A stretch of 64,000 bases of DNA, taken from Gammaproteobacteria bacterium. Its GTDB lineage: Bacteria; Pseudomonadota; Gammaproteobacteria; Xanthomonadales; Wenzhouxiangellaceae. The notes beneath the pieces are model-generated. The model was not told the origin of the DNA. It did no database searches and saw only the letters and a program-made list of their open reading frames with translations. A program made the position numbers and the translations under genes. Where the stretch lies: contig JAHJQV010000004.1 in assembly GCA_018819105.1 (NCBI GenBank), positions 62,001 through 126,000 of the forward strand. Direction: 5' to 3'. Positions 25,501 to 35,300 of this stretch are shown here, in pieces. Position 1 is the stretch's first letter; each line of letters begins with the position of its first letter.

Positions 25501-27883
25501 CGACGGTGAAGCTGGGCGCGCTGTTGACCGGCACAATGGTGATGGTGAAGCTTTGCGGTGGTGAGGTGTCGACGCCACCATTGGCGGTACCGCCGTCGTC
25601 CATCAGTGCCAGCGAGACATTCGCCGAGCCGGTCTGACCGGCCGCCGGGGTAAAGCTCAGCGTGCCATCGGCGGCCACCGCCGGCTGTGCACTGAACAGG
25701 CTCTGGTTGTCGTTGCCGGTGATGTTGAAGGTCAGCATCTGACCGGACTCGTCCGGCGGCCCGACGCTGATGCCGGTGGCCCAGCCATTGATGACCTGGG
25801 CACCGCTATCCTGACCGGCGCTGGGGTTGGCACCAGCGGTAAACGATGGCGCGTCATTGACGGCATTGATGGTGAGGCTGACCGTGGCCATCGCACATGC
25901 GGCCGGCGGTGGTGAGCCATCGTCGCAGACTTCATAGACAAAACTGTCGTTACCGTTGAAGTCCGCATCGGGTGTGTAGCTGATCAGGCCGGTGGTGGGG
26001 TTGACCGACGTCATGCCGTTGGCGGCAGGAGTGGTCACGCTGACCGAAGCCGGATCAATGTTGCCATCGATGTCGCTGTCGTTTGCCAGCACATCGATAT
26101 CGATGCCAACGTCTTCGTTGCCGGTGGCGCTGTCATTGCCGGTCGACGGAGGATCATTGACCGGGTTGACCGTGATTGTGAAGCTGGCCGGAGTCGATGT
26201 GTCGGCGCCGCCGTTGGCGGTGCCGCCGTCGTCGCTCAATGTCAATGTGATGGTGGCTGCACCGTTGGCATCGTCGGCCGGGGTGAAGCTGAGGTCACCA
26301 GTGATCGCATCGACAACCGGGCCGGCGGCAAACAGACCGACATTGTCGTTGCCGGTAATGTTGAAGGTCAGCACCTGACCGGACTCATCGGGTGGCCCGG
26401 CGCTGATGCCGGTGGCCCATCCGTTGATGGTCTGCAGGCCGGCGTCTTCGTTGACGACCTGGTCGGGCCCGGCGGTAAATGTGGGCGCATCGTTAACATC
26501 GTTGATGGTGATGTTTACGGTCGCTGTGGCGCACTGCGCCGGCAACGGCGTGCCATCGTCGCAGACTTCGTAGACGAAGCTGTCGGCGCCGTTGAAATCG
26601 CCGGACTTGGTGTAGGTGATCACACCATTGGCGGGGTTGACGCTGGTGCCACCGTCAGCGGGTGGCGTGGTGACCGTCACCGAGGCCGGGTCAAGGTTGC
26701 CGTCGATGTCCGAATCGTTGGCCAGCACATCGATGTCGACCTGGATGTCCTCGTCGGTCGTCGCGCTGTCTTCCACGGCGACCGGCGCATCGTTGATTGC
26801 ATTCACGGTGATTGTCACCGTCGCTGCCGCCGAGTTGGTCTGGCCATCGTTGGCAAAGTAGCTGAAGCTGTCGCTGCCGTTGAAATCTGCATTCGGGGTG
26901 TAGTCGAAGCTGCCGTCGGCGTTCAGGGTAAAGCTTTGCGCATTGGCCGGGCCGGCAGCAAGCACCGCGGTGATCGGGTCCGTCTCGGGATCGCTGTCGT
27001 TGGCCAGCACGCCCGGAGCGGCCACGTTCAATGCGGTGTCTTCATCGACACTGAAAGCGTCAGCGTTGGCCACCGGGGCCAGGTTCTCCAGATCAGCCGC
27101 GTCCACGCGCAGGAACAGACGGTTGTTCTCCACCGCCGCAAAGGCGCTCAGCAGTTCTACGTTGGCGGCACCGTCACTGGCATCGTCCGCCGGATCGGTC
27201 GCCAGCGGGGCAATGCCAGCCCAGTCGCTGACATCACCATCGCTGACGAAATTCATCGCCCACGCTGCCACACTGACCAGCAGCAGCGCACTCAGCGTGC
27301 CCAGCCGACCCCAACGACGCTGCATCAGCCAGCCGGCCAGCAGCAGCATGGCGATCAGCACAGCCAGTCCGAGCACACCCAGGGTCGGCACTTCCACCGG
27401 CTCCACCGGCAAACCAATGAGTATGTCTGCGCCACCGGTGCTGCCGTCGGTGCTCGCCAGCACGTCCGAACCGGTGCCGTTGTCGGCCACATAGACCAGT
27501 CGGATCTGATTGACGATGCCAGGATCCAGTTCCGCCAGACCCACGCTCAATTCGATCACATCGCTGGCAGCAGTGCCCACATCCAGACCCACCGGATAAC
27601 CGCCACCGACACTGCCCAGCGACTGCAGGCTGCTGCCGACGCATTCGGCCAGTTCGACATCGGTCACCTGCAGGCTGGCAAGCTCCACGCTGGCGCGCAG
27701 ACGACGTTCAAAACCCGCTTCGGCCACGCCGCCAGCAGGGGTGACCACACAGCCGGTGGCGGGGTCACGGTCAAGATCGATCAGCACGTCATAGCTGACA
27801 GACTGTCCCACTGCAGTCAGTGGCAGGCCGAGCAGGACCAGCACGGCAGCGATCGATTTGACTAAGAATGAATTGCACTGCAT
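22550..27883 (-). CDS. Giant exported protein: cadherin-like repeats and beta-helix, internal IPTL-like signal
   Basis: 1777 residues. Signal peptide 1-26. Domain A (27-160) is beta-rich (YDVLIDLDRDPATGC). At ~165-190 comes VPTLGVLGLAVLIAMLLLAG followed by WLMQRR, the plan of an IPTL-CTERM sorting signal, but internal; a second hydrophobic stretch (~195-210) follows. From ~268 to ~1150 run tandem cadherin-like/VCBS-type repeats (NDAPVAVEDSATTDEDIQVD; DFNGADSFVYEVCDD; PPQSFTITIVPVNSAPSFTV). From ~1160 to the end is a right-handed beta-helix-like region rich in N and G (LWVVNSGAAPGGDGSLNRPL, then NNL/NNTL ladders). It probably projects from the cell surface. Third from last of the giant genes in a same-strand run; it precedes the tail-collar genes. 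Confidence 0.85.
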   Translation of the reverse strand: MQCNSFLVKSIAAVLVLLGLPLTAVGQSVSYDVLIDLDRDPATGCVVTPAGGVAEAGFERRLRASVELASLQVTDVELAECVGSSLQSLGSVGGGYPVGLDVGTAASDVIELSVGLAELDPGIVNQIRLVYVADNGTGSDVLASTDGSTGGADILIGLPVEPVEVPTLGVLGLAVLIAMLLLAGWLMQRRWGRLGTLSALLLVSVAAWAMNFVSDGDVSDWAGIAPLATDPADDASDGAANVELLSAFAAVENNRLFLRVDAADLENLAPVANADAFSVDEDTALNVAAPGVLANDSDPETDPITAVLAAGPANAQSFTLNADGSFDYTPNADFNGSDSFSYFANDGQTNSAAATVTITVNAINDAPVAVEDSATTDEDIQVDIDVLANDSDIDGNLDPASVTVTTPPADGGTSVNPANGVITYTKSGDFNGADSFVYEVCDDGTPLPAQCATATVNITINDVNDAPTFTAGPDQVVNEDAGLQTINGWATGISAGPPDESGQVLTFNITGNDNVGLFAAGPVVDAITGDLSFTPADDANGAATITLTLSDDGGTANGGADTSTPASFTITVNPVNDPPSTGNDSATGNEDVGIDIDVLANDSDIDGNIDPASVSVTTPAANGMTSVNPTTGLISYTPDADFNGNDSFVYEVCDDGSPPPAACAMATVSLTINAVNDAPSFTAGANPSAGQDSGAQVINGWATGISVGPPDESGQMLTFNITGNDNQSLFSAQPAVAADGTLSFTPAAGQTGSANVSLALMDDGGTANGGVDTSPPQSFTITIVPVNSAPSFTVGADQNLLEDAGAQSIVGWASNISPGGPADVGQTLMFNITGNTAPALFSAPPVVTPDGTLSFTPAADANGSATITLELMDDGGTANGGVDTSPPQNFTITIAAVNDPPSFTVIGAPPAVNEDPGSVITGGALNISAGPADEAAQGLSFNLTPTASDSTMGFTVAPTMDAATGNLSYTPAPNAFGSASFSVVLMDDGGTADGGVDSSPAQNLTITLTPVNDPPTVVNHTLTTHSAVRITLGGGDSELLKDGAADVDDPNTALSVSPLAASSANGALLTLTDAATGTYRYDPPGGFAGNDSFSYEVCDSATTAGPVQCATGTVNVTVTGPALWVVNSGAAPGGDGSLNRPLQALSNLPGGRAAGARIFLASGNNPGGHNFVTNEQLIGQGASGNSFDGFLGVQVPGNGTLDARPAVAGTRPVVQGQVTLANGALARGFNIAPASGVQGLFGSGAFTGIDVRQLNVATVNATAVNLNGLNGLFFIDRVDANGGLNGIALNNFPSGGLFSVVGDGSMSRNGSGGTIQNTTGDGVLLINANNVSLHSMNLFNVGDTVDSSAGGNNLATNDHAVESQGGAQIFLDAVHINNPAAGGWEAVDLGGINGIRLDSLIENVDVSNMQALEVRNTNTDMTRFTIDATRFANQDATNGSSYVLLQSFGSSNMEVEVILGSLFEQLFGNGFQANANGTGTVNVTVDNSTFRDAVDGTVGLGATGGLGGIIAAASADATLNYNISNNTLRDIGRPLANAGVITLQGIGGNNKLLDGRFDNNFIDRIGYPTAATATGTSAVGHRVIDIVTENDITRLDHESTGNMIDDTSREAFFVSSRGASQDFDISLTNNELGQVVPIGSTNREAIEMLSEDSSDMEAIVTNNLIAGNTSVLDQVVDIDIENTSFMDMRFVDNTVTNAQPAGGVEVVVDTENGTSTHCMVFTGNTAVDVEFDVNASPSGHRIENFASRVANNPGVSNFLDGAGVTDVGAGTCQQPDF

Positions 27884-28027
27884 GAATTACCCCGGTTGTA
27901 TTGACAACAAACTGTCCTGATGCACGAAGGCACAAACGCAGAGCACCTGTTCGCGCTACTTATCACCTATGCAAGTGACTTTGCGGGGGCAAATCTCGCA
28001 CCCGCAGGTAAAATAATGCCACCGTCA
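27884..28027 (-). other. Structured leader between two giant exported-protein genes
   Basis: On the minus strand this 144-bp gap can form two hairpins: GCGGG...CCCGC (about 27992-28014) and GTCACTT-GCAT-AGGTGAT (about 27964-27981), with A-rich joins, before a GGGGTAATTC ribosome site. There is no T-tract, so it is not a standard terminator. It may be a regulatory leader or processing site. It resembles no riboswitch class closely enough to name. Confidence 0.35.
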
Positions 28028-30397
28028 TCAATCCGGCTCGCCCGATTCCATGCCGTCGGCAAACTGAGCCACGATGTCGGTGTCGGAATCGCTGTTGTTG
28101 CCGGGGTCGGTGTCGGTCACACCGGCGGAGGCGGCTACCGTTGCTGTGTTGGTGATCGGAATTTCATCCTGATCCAGCAGTTCTGCCTGCAATGCAATCA
28201 CAATGCTGTCGGCGGCACCAATGTCGACCAGTTCATCGATGTCACCGACTCCGCTGGCGGCACAGGCCGAAGCCGGGCCAGGGCTGCAGCTCCAGCTGGC
28301 ATTGCCCAGTCGCATCGGCAGCAGGTCTACGATGTTGGCACCCAGAGCGGCGCTGGGACCGAGGTTGCTGACCGTCAGCACATAGTTGATGGTGCCACCG
28401 GTCGGCGCCCAGATGCTGTTGGAAACCTTGTCCATGACCAGATCAACCACGGCCACCAGCGTGGTCAATTCGCTGTCGCTGTTGTTGCCGGGTTGCGGAT
28501 CCTGGGTGCTGCTGGCGACCGTCGCGCTGGTGCTGAGCTGACCGCTGCCGTCGGGATCAGCGTTGACACTGACAACAACCGTGCTGCTGGCACCACTGCT
28601 CAGACTGCCCAGACTGCAGGACGGCGTGCCGGACGGATCTTCGCTGCAGCCGCTGGTTGCAACCGGCGTCAATCCGCTGGGAAAATTGAAACTGATGACA
28701 ACATCATCGGCCGTAAAGCTGCCATTGTTGGTCACTTCAGCGCTGATCAGCAGCGTACCGCCGGCCACCACAGGATCGACACTGTCTGACAGTGAGATGC
28801 TCAGATCAGCGCTGGGTGTCACCCCACCCAGATCCTCGAACTGCATGCGCACGCCGGAGGCGTCGTTTTCCGGCGTCCAGGCTTTCACGAAGCGGTTGTT
28901 CGAGGTGATGATCAGCATGGTGGTGTCGGGATCGGCGGCCGGATGGCCAAACGTCTGCAGGTCATACGCTGCGGCCTGGGCATCGGCCAGCACCACGTCC
29001 GGGTAGAACTTGTTGACCGAGCTGCGCTGCGAACCATTCTGCAGGATGAACTGGTGACTGAGACCCAAGCCGCTGAGCTCGGTCAGCAGATCCACCAGGC
29101 TGTCACCGTCAAGATCGATCCCGGCTCCGCTGGCGATGGTGGTGGAGGGCACTTCGGCCACTGTCACGTCCTCACAGGAAGGTGCGCTGGCACCGCCGGC
29201 GTTGGCGACGGTAAGGCATACGGTGAAGGTGCCGGCATTCGCATACACATGCGAGACATCGGGTGAGGTTGCACTGCCGCCGTCGCCGAAGTCCCACAAC
29301 CATGAGGTTACCACTCCGGCGGACTGATCAGAGAATTCAGCAACCAGATCAAAACTGCTAAAGCTGAAATCGGCCACCGGCGGTGGCGGCGGTGTGCCCA
29401 GCAGTTCGAACACGAAGCGCACGCCTGAGGCATCGTTTTCCGGGGTCCACAGCTTGTAGAAGAAACCGTTGCTGCTGCTGACGATCATGGTGGTGTCGAA
29501 GTCGGCTTCCGGATGACAGAACAGCTGGGTGGAAGTGGCGGCAGCCTGGGCATCGGCCAGCACCACGTTGCGGTAATCCTTGAGCACGGCACCGGCCTCG
29601 GCGTTGTTCTGCGGCGCAAAGCGATTGGGACTGTCAACACCACAGCCGGTGTCCGCTTCGACCAGAATGTCGTCGAGTCCGTCGCTGTCCAGGTCCAGGC
29701 CCAATCCCGATGCAACCGTTGTCGATGGCTCTTCGGTGATGGTCACGTTCTGACAGACCTGCGCTGAATCACCACCGGCGTTGCTGGCAATCAAACAGAC
29801 GTTGAAGCTGCCCGCACTGGCATACACATGGCTTGTGTTCTGGCTGTTGCTGCTGTTGCCGTCGCCAAAATCCCAGTCCCACGAGGCCGGCGATCCGGTC
29901 GAGGTATCGGTGAAGTCGGCGACGATGTCGAAGCTGGAGAAGGTGAAGCTGGCGGTTGGTGGCGGTGGCGCACCAGAGCCGACGAATTCCCATTCCACGG
30001 TGATGCCGGAACCCGTGTTGGGGCCCTGATCGCGCAGTTTGTAGAACTGCTGATCGGGCGTTTTGTAGATGAAGATATCCTGGAACACGCCAGGAAACGA
30101 CTGCGGGACCTGGCTGCCCTTAGGATCAGTATATTTCAGCCCCTGGACCAGCCCCAGCGTGACGTTTTCCCACGCCGTACCTGGTATCTGTTCGGCCAGC
30201 TTGGCAAGCAGGGTCCCGTTGATTTGTCGGATGGCGGTGATACTGCCACCAGACACTGCTTCCAGGTCGGCGGTTGAATCAGTATTGAAATCCAGCGTGC
30301 TGCCGGGTGCCAGCAGCACAATCACCGCTGCAGCCGGTGTACAGGCCAAACCCAGCAGCGCTGCAATCAACAAATGTTTCAGCTTTTGCATGGTCAT
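28028..30397 (-). CDS. Exported PKD- and DUF11-domain protein
   Basis: 789 residues. Signal peptide to ~24 (AALLGLACTPAAA). The N-terminal third contains a first copy of a module with an FYKLRDQGPNTGSGITVEWE strand; then PKD domain 1 (~150-225, WDWDFGDGNSSNSQNTSHVY), a second module copy (FYKLWTPENDASGVRFVFEL), PKD domain 2 (~345-420, WLWDFGDGGSATSPDVSHVY) and a third copy (VKAWTPENDASGVRMQFEDL). Two DUF11-like domains follow (~530-760; PDPGNNSDSD-type ends). The alternation of PKD with the WTPENDASG module three times is a clear internal duplication. The last residues VAQFADGMESGEPD are a variant of the DGFE tail. Likely cell-surface or released; ligand unknown. Confidence 0.85.
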   Translation of the reverse strand: MTMQKLKHLLIAALLGLACTPAAAVIVLLAPGSTLDFNTDSTADLEAVSGGSITAIRQINGTLLAKLAEQIPGTAWENVTLGLVQGLKYTDPKGSQVPQSFPGVFQDIFIYKTPDQQFYKLRDQGPNTGSGITVEWEFVGSGAPPPPTASFTFSSFDIVADFTDTSTGSPASWDWDFGDGNSSNSQNTSHVYASAGSFNVCLIASNAGGDSAQVCQNVTITEEPSTTVASGLGLDLDSDGLDDILVEADTGCGVDSPNRFAPQNNAEAGAVLKDYRNVVLADAQAAATSTQLFCHPEADFDTTMIVSSSNGFFYKLWTPENDASGVRFVFELLGTPPPPPVADFSFSSFDLVAEFSDQSAGVVTSWLWDFGDGGSATSPDVSHVYANAGTFTVCLTVANAGGASAPSCEDVTVAEVPSTTIASGAGIDLDGDSLVDLLTELSGLGLSHQFILQNGSQRSSVNKFYPDVVLADAQAAAYDLQTFGHPAADPDTTMLIITSNNRFVKAWTPENDASGVRMQFEDLGGVTPSADLSISLSDSVDPVVAGGTLLISAEVTNNGSFTADDVVISFNFPSGLTPVATSGCSEDPSGTPSCSLGSLSSGASSTVVVSVNADPDGSGQLSTSATVASSTQDPQPGNNSDSELTTLVAVVDLVMDKVSNSIWAPTGGTINYVLTVSNLGPSAALGANIVDLLPMRLGNASWSCSPGPASACAASGVGDIDELVDIGAADSIVIALQAELLDQDEIPITNTATVAASAGVTDTDPGNNSDSDTDIVAQFADGMESGEPD

Positions 30398-30480
30398 GTG
30401 TTTATCCCCCGGGGGTCAATGTCTGGTGAATGTTGCCGGCACGGCCATGGCAGTGCCGGCAACAGCATGGCAGCATGGCA

Positions 30481-32292
30481 TCAATGTTCTGCCCGCACCT
30501 GTTCCATGGCCGGGCGGAACATGGCATCGTCCTGCACCCGCTCTACCGTGGTCACACGTGCGCTCAATGCCTCGATGTGCCTGACCAGTTCGCTCTGTGC
30601 GGCGGCGAACTCATTCAGGCGCTCAATTTCTGTGCGCAGCCTGTCGATCTCCTGGTCCTTGCGATCCAGCTCCTGTTTCAGCCCCTGAATTGCCGCCAAC
30701 GCCACACCACTGGTGTCGATGGTGGCAATGCTGCGGTCGCTGCTGCCGAGTCCGAACTGGCGGAAGAAATCCTGCGCCATCGGACCCAGATGCAGCACCT
30801 GCTCGTCCTCCTTGTAAGCCCAGGTGCTGATCGGCAGTTCGCTGACCCGTTCCAGCACATAGGCCGGATCGACCGGGGTGATGTTGGTCTTGCGGTTGAC
30901 ATCCGAATTCTGCGTCAAGGTACCACTGATGGTCAGATTTCCGGTGCCGCGCGACAGGCTGAATTCCGTGGTGCCGGAATCCTCTTCGGTGATGAAAAAG
31001 CCAAACCGGGTGGAGCTGATCTGCCAATCGTGCAGATCGCCCGAGGTGTCATCGAACTGGATCGTGCTGGCACCATTGTTGGCCAGCAGCAGCAGCTCAC
31101 GGGCCAGATTGATGCTGTTGACCTCCTCGATCCTGACCGTCGTCGCGCTGCCGTCACCGCGCACCTGCAAAGGATGATCGGCGGTGGTCAGGCCCATCCC
31201 CATGCCGACATTGGCAGAAAACGTGGTGAGGTTGTTCAGCCGCGTACCGGCCTGTTCCAGCACCAGCGCGTCGGTGGGCGAATTCGGCCTGATCTTGAAC
31301 GGCAAACGACTGCCGTTGGTGACATCGCGCACAAAGAAATTGGTCTCGTTGCCGGCCAGGTCCCAGACCTGCGGCGTGAAGCCGGAGCTACCGTTCTGAT
31401 CCAGGCGAACCGTGGGCGAATCGCCGTCAACAATGTGCTGTTCGACCACTGGCGTGCTGGTGCCAAGACCCACGTTACCGGCATCATCGACATACAGGGC
31501 ATTGCTGGGCGCGGTGGCCTCAATGGTGAACGGAACACGCGCGTTGCTGATGTCCTCGATGGCAAACTTGTTGGCCCCGCCATTGGTGGAGTCGTTGGCG
31601 GTCAGTTGCCAATCCACATTGGGAAAACTGCCGCTGTTAGAGGTGTCGTCAAACTTGATGCGCAGATTGTTTTCCTTCAGCCGGATGGTATCGAATCCGA
31701 AGACCTCGCCGTTGGTGCAATCCTGACCAACGCACTGACTGCCGATCACGATCTGGTTGTCAGCAATAACCTGGTCACGGGTGGCATCGTCATCGTCAAC
31801 AAATCCGACATCATCCATGCCGGCTGCGCCAGGGCGCGACGCCTCACCAGGTCCGGTTTCGCCTTCACTTGCGCTGGCCTCAACCAGCCTGGGATCGGCA
31901 GCACGGCCATTGACGATGGTGAAATTGCCAGCGGCTCCGATGACGGTGGCTTCATCAATCTGACTGAGACTGTCACGAAACGCCAGCGGCCCGGCCTTGT
32001 CCATCACCTGCAGTTCATAACGATAGCTGCCATCGGCCAGGCCGCGCAAACTGATTTCGATCGCCCGACCAGCGCGAAAACGGCTGCGCTGCAGATAACC
32101 GGAAGGCCCTTTGACGATCACATCCACCGCGCTGTCCAGGGCGGCTCGATCCAGTGGCTCGATCACCAGTATCTCCGGTAGCACGTGGCTCTCATAATTC
32201 AATGTCTGTGCCAGCACAGTGGTGCTAAAAGCCAGTCCCAATCCGATCAGGGCGAGGCTGATGTTGCTGCGCAGATTGTCCAGATTTCTCAT
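30481..32292 (-). CDS. Exported fibre protein with S74 (endosialidase-type) intramolecular chaperone
   Basis: 603 residues with signal peptide to ~28. Residues ~30-130 are a beta-sandwich-like domain; ~170-460 contains repeated beta-strand segments with GNVGLGTSTP-type motifs, as in bacterial fibre shafts (VDDAGNVGLGTSTPVVEQHI). At Ser463 begins SDVNRKTNITPVDPAYVLER, the start of the S74/ICD domain, in which the protein cleaves itself before the Ser after helping a trimer fold; WAYKEDEQVLHLGPMAQDFF and a C-terminal coiled coil (~540-585) complete it. Best known from phage tail spikes, it also occurs in bacterial exported proteins. The ATG at 32292 has an AGAGGTAG ribosome site and follows the 1703-residue gene by 15 bp. 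Confidence 0.88.
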   Translation of the reverse strand: MRNLDNLRSNISLALIGLGLAFSTTVLAQTLNYESHVLPEILVIEPLDRAALDSAVDVIVKGPSGYLQRSRFRAGRAIEISLRGLADGSYRYELQVMDKAGPLAFRDSLSQIDEATVIGAAGNFTIVNGRAADPRLVEASASEGETGPGEASRPGAAGMDDVGFVDDDDATRDQVIADNQIVIGSQCVGQDCTNGEVFGFDTIRLKENNLRIKFDDTSNSGSFPNVDWQLTANDSTNGGANKFAIEDISNARVPFTIEATAPSNALYVDDAGNVGLGTSTPVVEQHIVDGDSPTVRLDQNGSSGFTPQVWDLAGNETNFFVRDVTNGSRLPFKIRPNSPTDALVLEQAGTRLNNLTTFSANVGMGMGLTTADHPLQVRGDGSATTVRIEEVNSINLARELLLLANNGASTIQFDDTSGDLHDWQISSTRFGFFITEEDSGTTEFSLSRGTGNLTISGTLTQNSDVNRKTNITPVDPAYVLERVSELPISTWAYKEDEQVLHLGPMAQDFFRQFGLGSSDRSIATIDTSGVALAAIQGLKQELDRKDQEIDRLRTEIERLNEFAAAQSELVRHIEALSARVTTVERVQDDAMFRPAMEQVRAEH

Positions 32293-32307
32293 GTTCTCTA
32301 CCTCTTG

Positions 32308-35300
32308 CTATGCGGACGATCTTGCCCGCTGATTGTTATTAAAGTGTTGCCAATGCAGGCCCGCGATCAGCAACAGCAATGCCAGCAGCAGTGCCAGCAT
32401 GCCGGTACCGAGCGCAGGCACCGGCTCTGGTTCGGCAAGCGCCTGCGACACCGGCCCACCCGGGTCGTTGATGATGCCATCGTCGCCGCTGCTGTCGCCA
32501 AGCGCGTTGTCGGCCAGCAGCAGGGTCCAGACGTTGCCGTTCACAGTGGCACCGGTGGGCGCGCCAGCGGTGAAATCAAACCACTCACTGGTGGTCGGAT
32601 CACCGGGCGTGGTCGGACCGAATTTGAAATAGCTCTGGCTGAAGCCGCTGTCTGCGGCATGGAAGATGATGTCGACGCTAGCGTTCTCACACGGCAGCGC
32701 AAAGCCGATCAGGCCGAATGGAAAGCTCACAGCTGGCGGCGGTGGGCTGGACTGACTGGACGCCGCCAGGGCCTCGACATCGTTGATCGTGCTACACCCG
32801 CCGCCGGCAACAACGGTGACGAATGCGCCGCCATCGAAAGAGGGCAGCGATGCGACGTCGTCCTGAATGCCGTCCGGAATCCCGTCGTCATTGCCATCAC
32901 CATTGTTGGGTGCCAGGTCCTCGACCGCAGCCGGCACACCATCACTGTCCTCGTTGACCACCAGCGTGGCGCTGGCCGGGGGACTGGTGCCGAGACTGGA
33001 ATCCAGCGGACTGCTGGTGTTGAGCCAGGTGCCCGGCTGCGCGCCGACGATGTCGACGCTGATGCTGCAGGCTGCGGCGGCGGCAACGCTGCCACCGCTG
33101 TAGTCAATCTGGGTACCACCGACGGGCGCGGTCAGCGTGCCTCCGGTACAGCTGGTGGAGTCATTGGCCGGGCTGGCGATGCGCAACCCTGCAGGCAGCG
33201 GATCTACAAAGCTCAGGCCGTTGGCGGCAACGCTTTCAGCGCTGTTGTCGATGCTGAAGGTCAACTGACTGACACCGCCGGCGGCCACCGGGGTTGGCGC
33301 AAAGGACTTGCTGAACCCAGGTGCGGTGCGCACGGTCAGCGTGGCAGTTGCCACCGGACTGCTGCCCAGGCTGGAGCTTAGCGCCGAAGTGGTGTTGACC
33401 AGCATGCCGGCGGCGGTGGTTACCACGTTGACGCGAATCTGACAGCTGGCGCCGGCGGCAACCAAACCGCCGCTGAGCTGCACATTGCTGCCGCCGTCGG
33501 GCGCAGTCAGTGTGCAGCCACAGCCGTTGCTTGCGTTCGCGGGGCTGGCCAGCTGCATGCCGGCTGGCAAGGGATCATTGAAGCTCAGTCCAGAGGCGTC
33601 CAGCAGCGCTGCGCTGTTGTCGATGATCAGCGTCAGTTCGCTGATGTCGCCCTGCGGCACGCTGTCCGGATTGAAGCTCTTGCTGAACCCGGGCACGGGC
33701 GCAGGCGTGACGGTGAGGTTGGCACTGGCCGGTGCGCTGCTGCCGGAGCTTGAACTGAGCGTACCGGTGACGTTGTTGAACACACCGTCGAGCAGCGCGC
33801 GCACACCCACCGACAGCGTGCAGCTTGCTCCGGCGTCAACGTTGCCACCACTGAAGGCAATCGAATCCGACCCCGGCGCCGCGCTGATGCTGCCGGCGCA
33901 GCTGGAGCTGGGGTTGGCCGGATCGGCAAGCACCAGACCTGCCGGCAGTGGATCGGTAAAGCCCAGCGCGGTGGCAGGCAGCGCGCTGGCGCTGTTGTCA
34001 ATGGTAAAGGTCAAAGCGGTGCTCGCGCCAGCGACAATCGTGCTGGCAGCGAAGGCTTTGGCAAACAGCGGTGGCGGCTCCACCGTCAAAGTTGCGGTGG
34101 CAGGCGGGGCAACCACCAGTCCGCCGCTGGTCAGCGCGGAACTCGCACTCGGAAAACTGCCCGGCACCGCAGTGGCGGGAAGCTGCAGCGTGACACTGAA
34201 CGAGCAGCTCGCGCCCGGCGCAATGCTGGCGTTGTTGAGCGTGATCAGGCTGCTGCCAGCGAGCGTGGAACCGGTGCCGCAAAGGTCGGACTGGGGCAAG
34301 CCTACCGCGACCAGCCCCGGGATCACGCTGCCAAGGTTGTCGGTGAATGCCAGACCGCCGGCCGGATTGACCGGATCCGGGTTGCTGATCGTGTAATCAA
34401 GATTCACCATGCCGCCAGCCACCGCCTGGCTGCTGAAAGCCTTGCTGAACAGGAGATTCTGCAGCAGCAGATCGGCACTGGCCGGGTCGCCACGCACCGC
34501 CAGGCCGCCCAGCGTACCGCTGACCTCGCTGGTGACATTGGTCACGCTGCCGGTGGACGGCAGGCTGGCGGGGAGTTGCAGCGTGACATCGAACACACAC
34601 TGGTCGCCAGCGGCCAGACTGCCGCCGGCAAGCGTCAGCACTGAAGTGCCACTGAGCTGCGATCCGGCACCACAAATGTCGTTGACCGGCAAGCCCGTGG
34701 CCAAAAGACCGCTGAGCGCGGCATCCAGATCGTCGGTGAAGCTGATGTCGGAAACCACCGAAACGGCATCCAGATTGTCCAACGTGAATTGCAGCGTCAC
34801 GGAGTCGCCGGGACCGGCCGGATCGTCGGTGAATGCCTTGGTCAACTGCAGCCGCAGATCATCAACCATCAGTACATCGGTCGCCGGCGGCAGCGTAATG
34901 GTCGATCCGGCGACCGTCGCGGTCAGATCGGAAGTTGCGCTCTGGTAATCGTTGGGCACGGCAGCGGCGGGCACATTCAGGTCGATTGTGAACGTGCACG
35001 ACCCACCGGGCGCGAGGCTGCCACCGGTGAATAACAGAAAGCTGTTGCTGGAGAGCCCCGTCACCTGCGAGCCCATACCACAGGGATCGGCCAGCGGCAG
35101 GCCGGTGGCGGCCAGGCCGGCCAGGGTGTCGACGAGATTGTCGGTGAACTGGATCGCGCTCGCCGCCTCGGTGGTGCTGTCGTTGCGCAGCGTGAAGCTC
35201 AGCGTCACGGTGCCCCCCGGAAGCACCGGATCATCGATGAACGACTTATCGAAACTCAGGCTGGCAATGTCCAGCGTATCGGACGCGGCCAGGCCGATGG

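Noticed and set aside
27884-28027. Cyclic-di-GMP riboswitch
   Set aside because: Some bases (GCAAAG, GTAGCG) resemble GEMM-I, but the GGGCAAA and tetraloop-receptor parts are missing, so I list it only as a structured leader.
30430-32181. A 583-codon plus-strand open frame opposite the S74 fibre gene
   Set aside because: Composition and exact opposition to a convincing minus-strand gene mark it as an antisense shadow.
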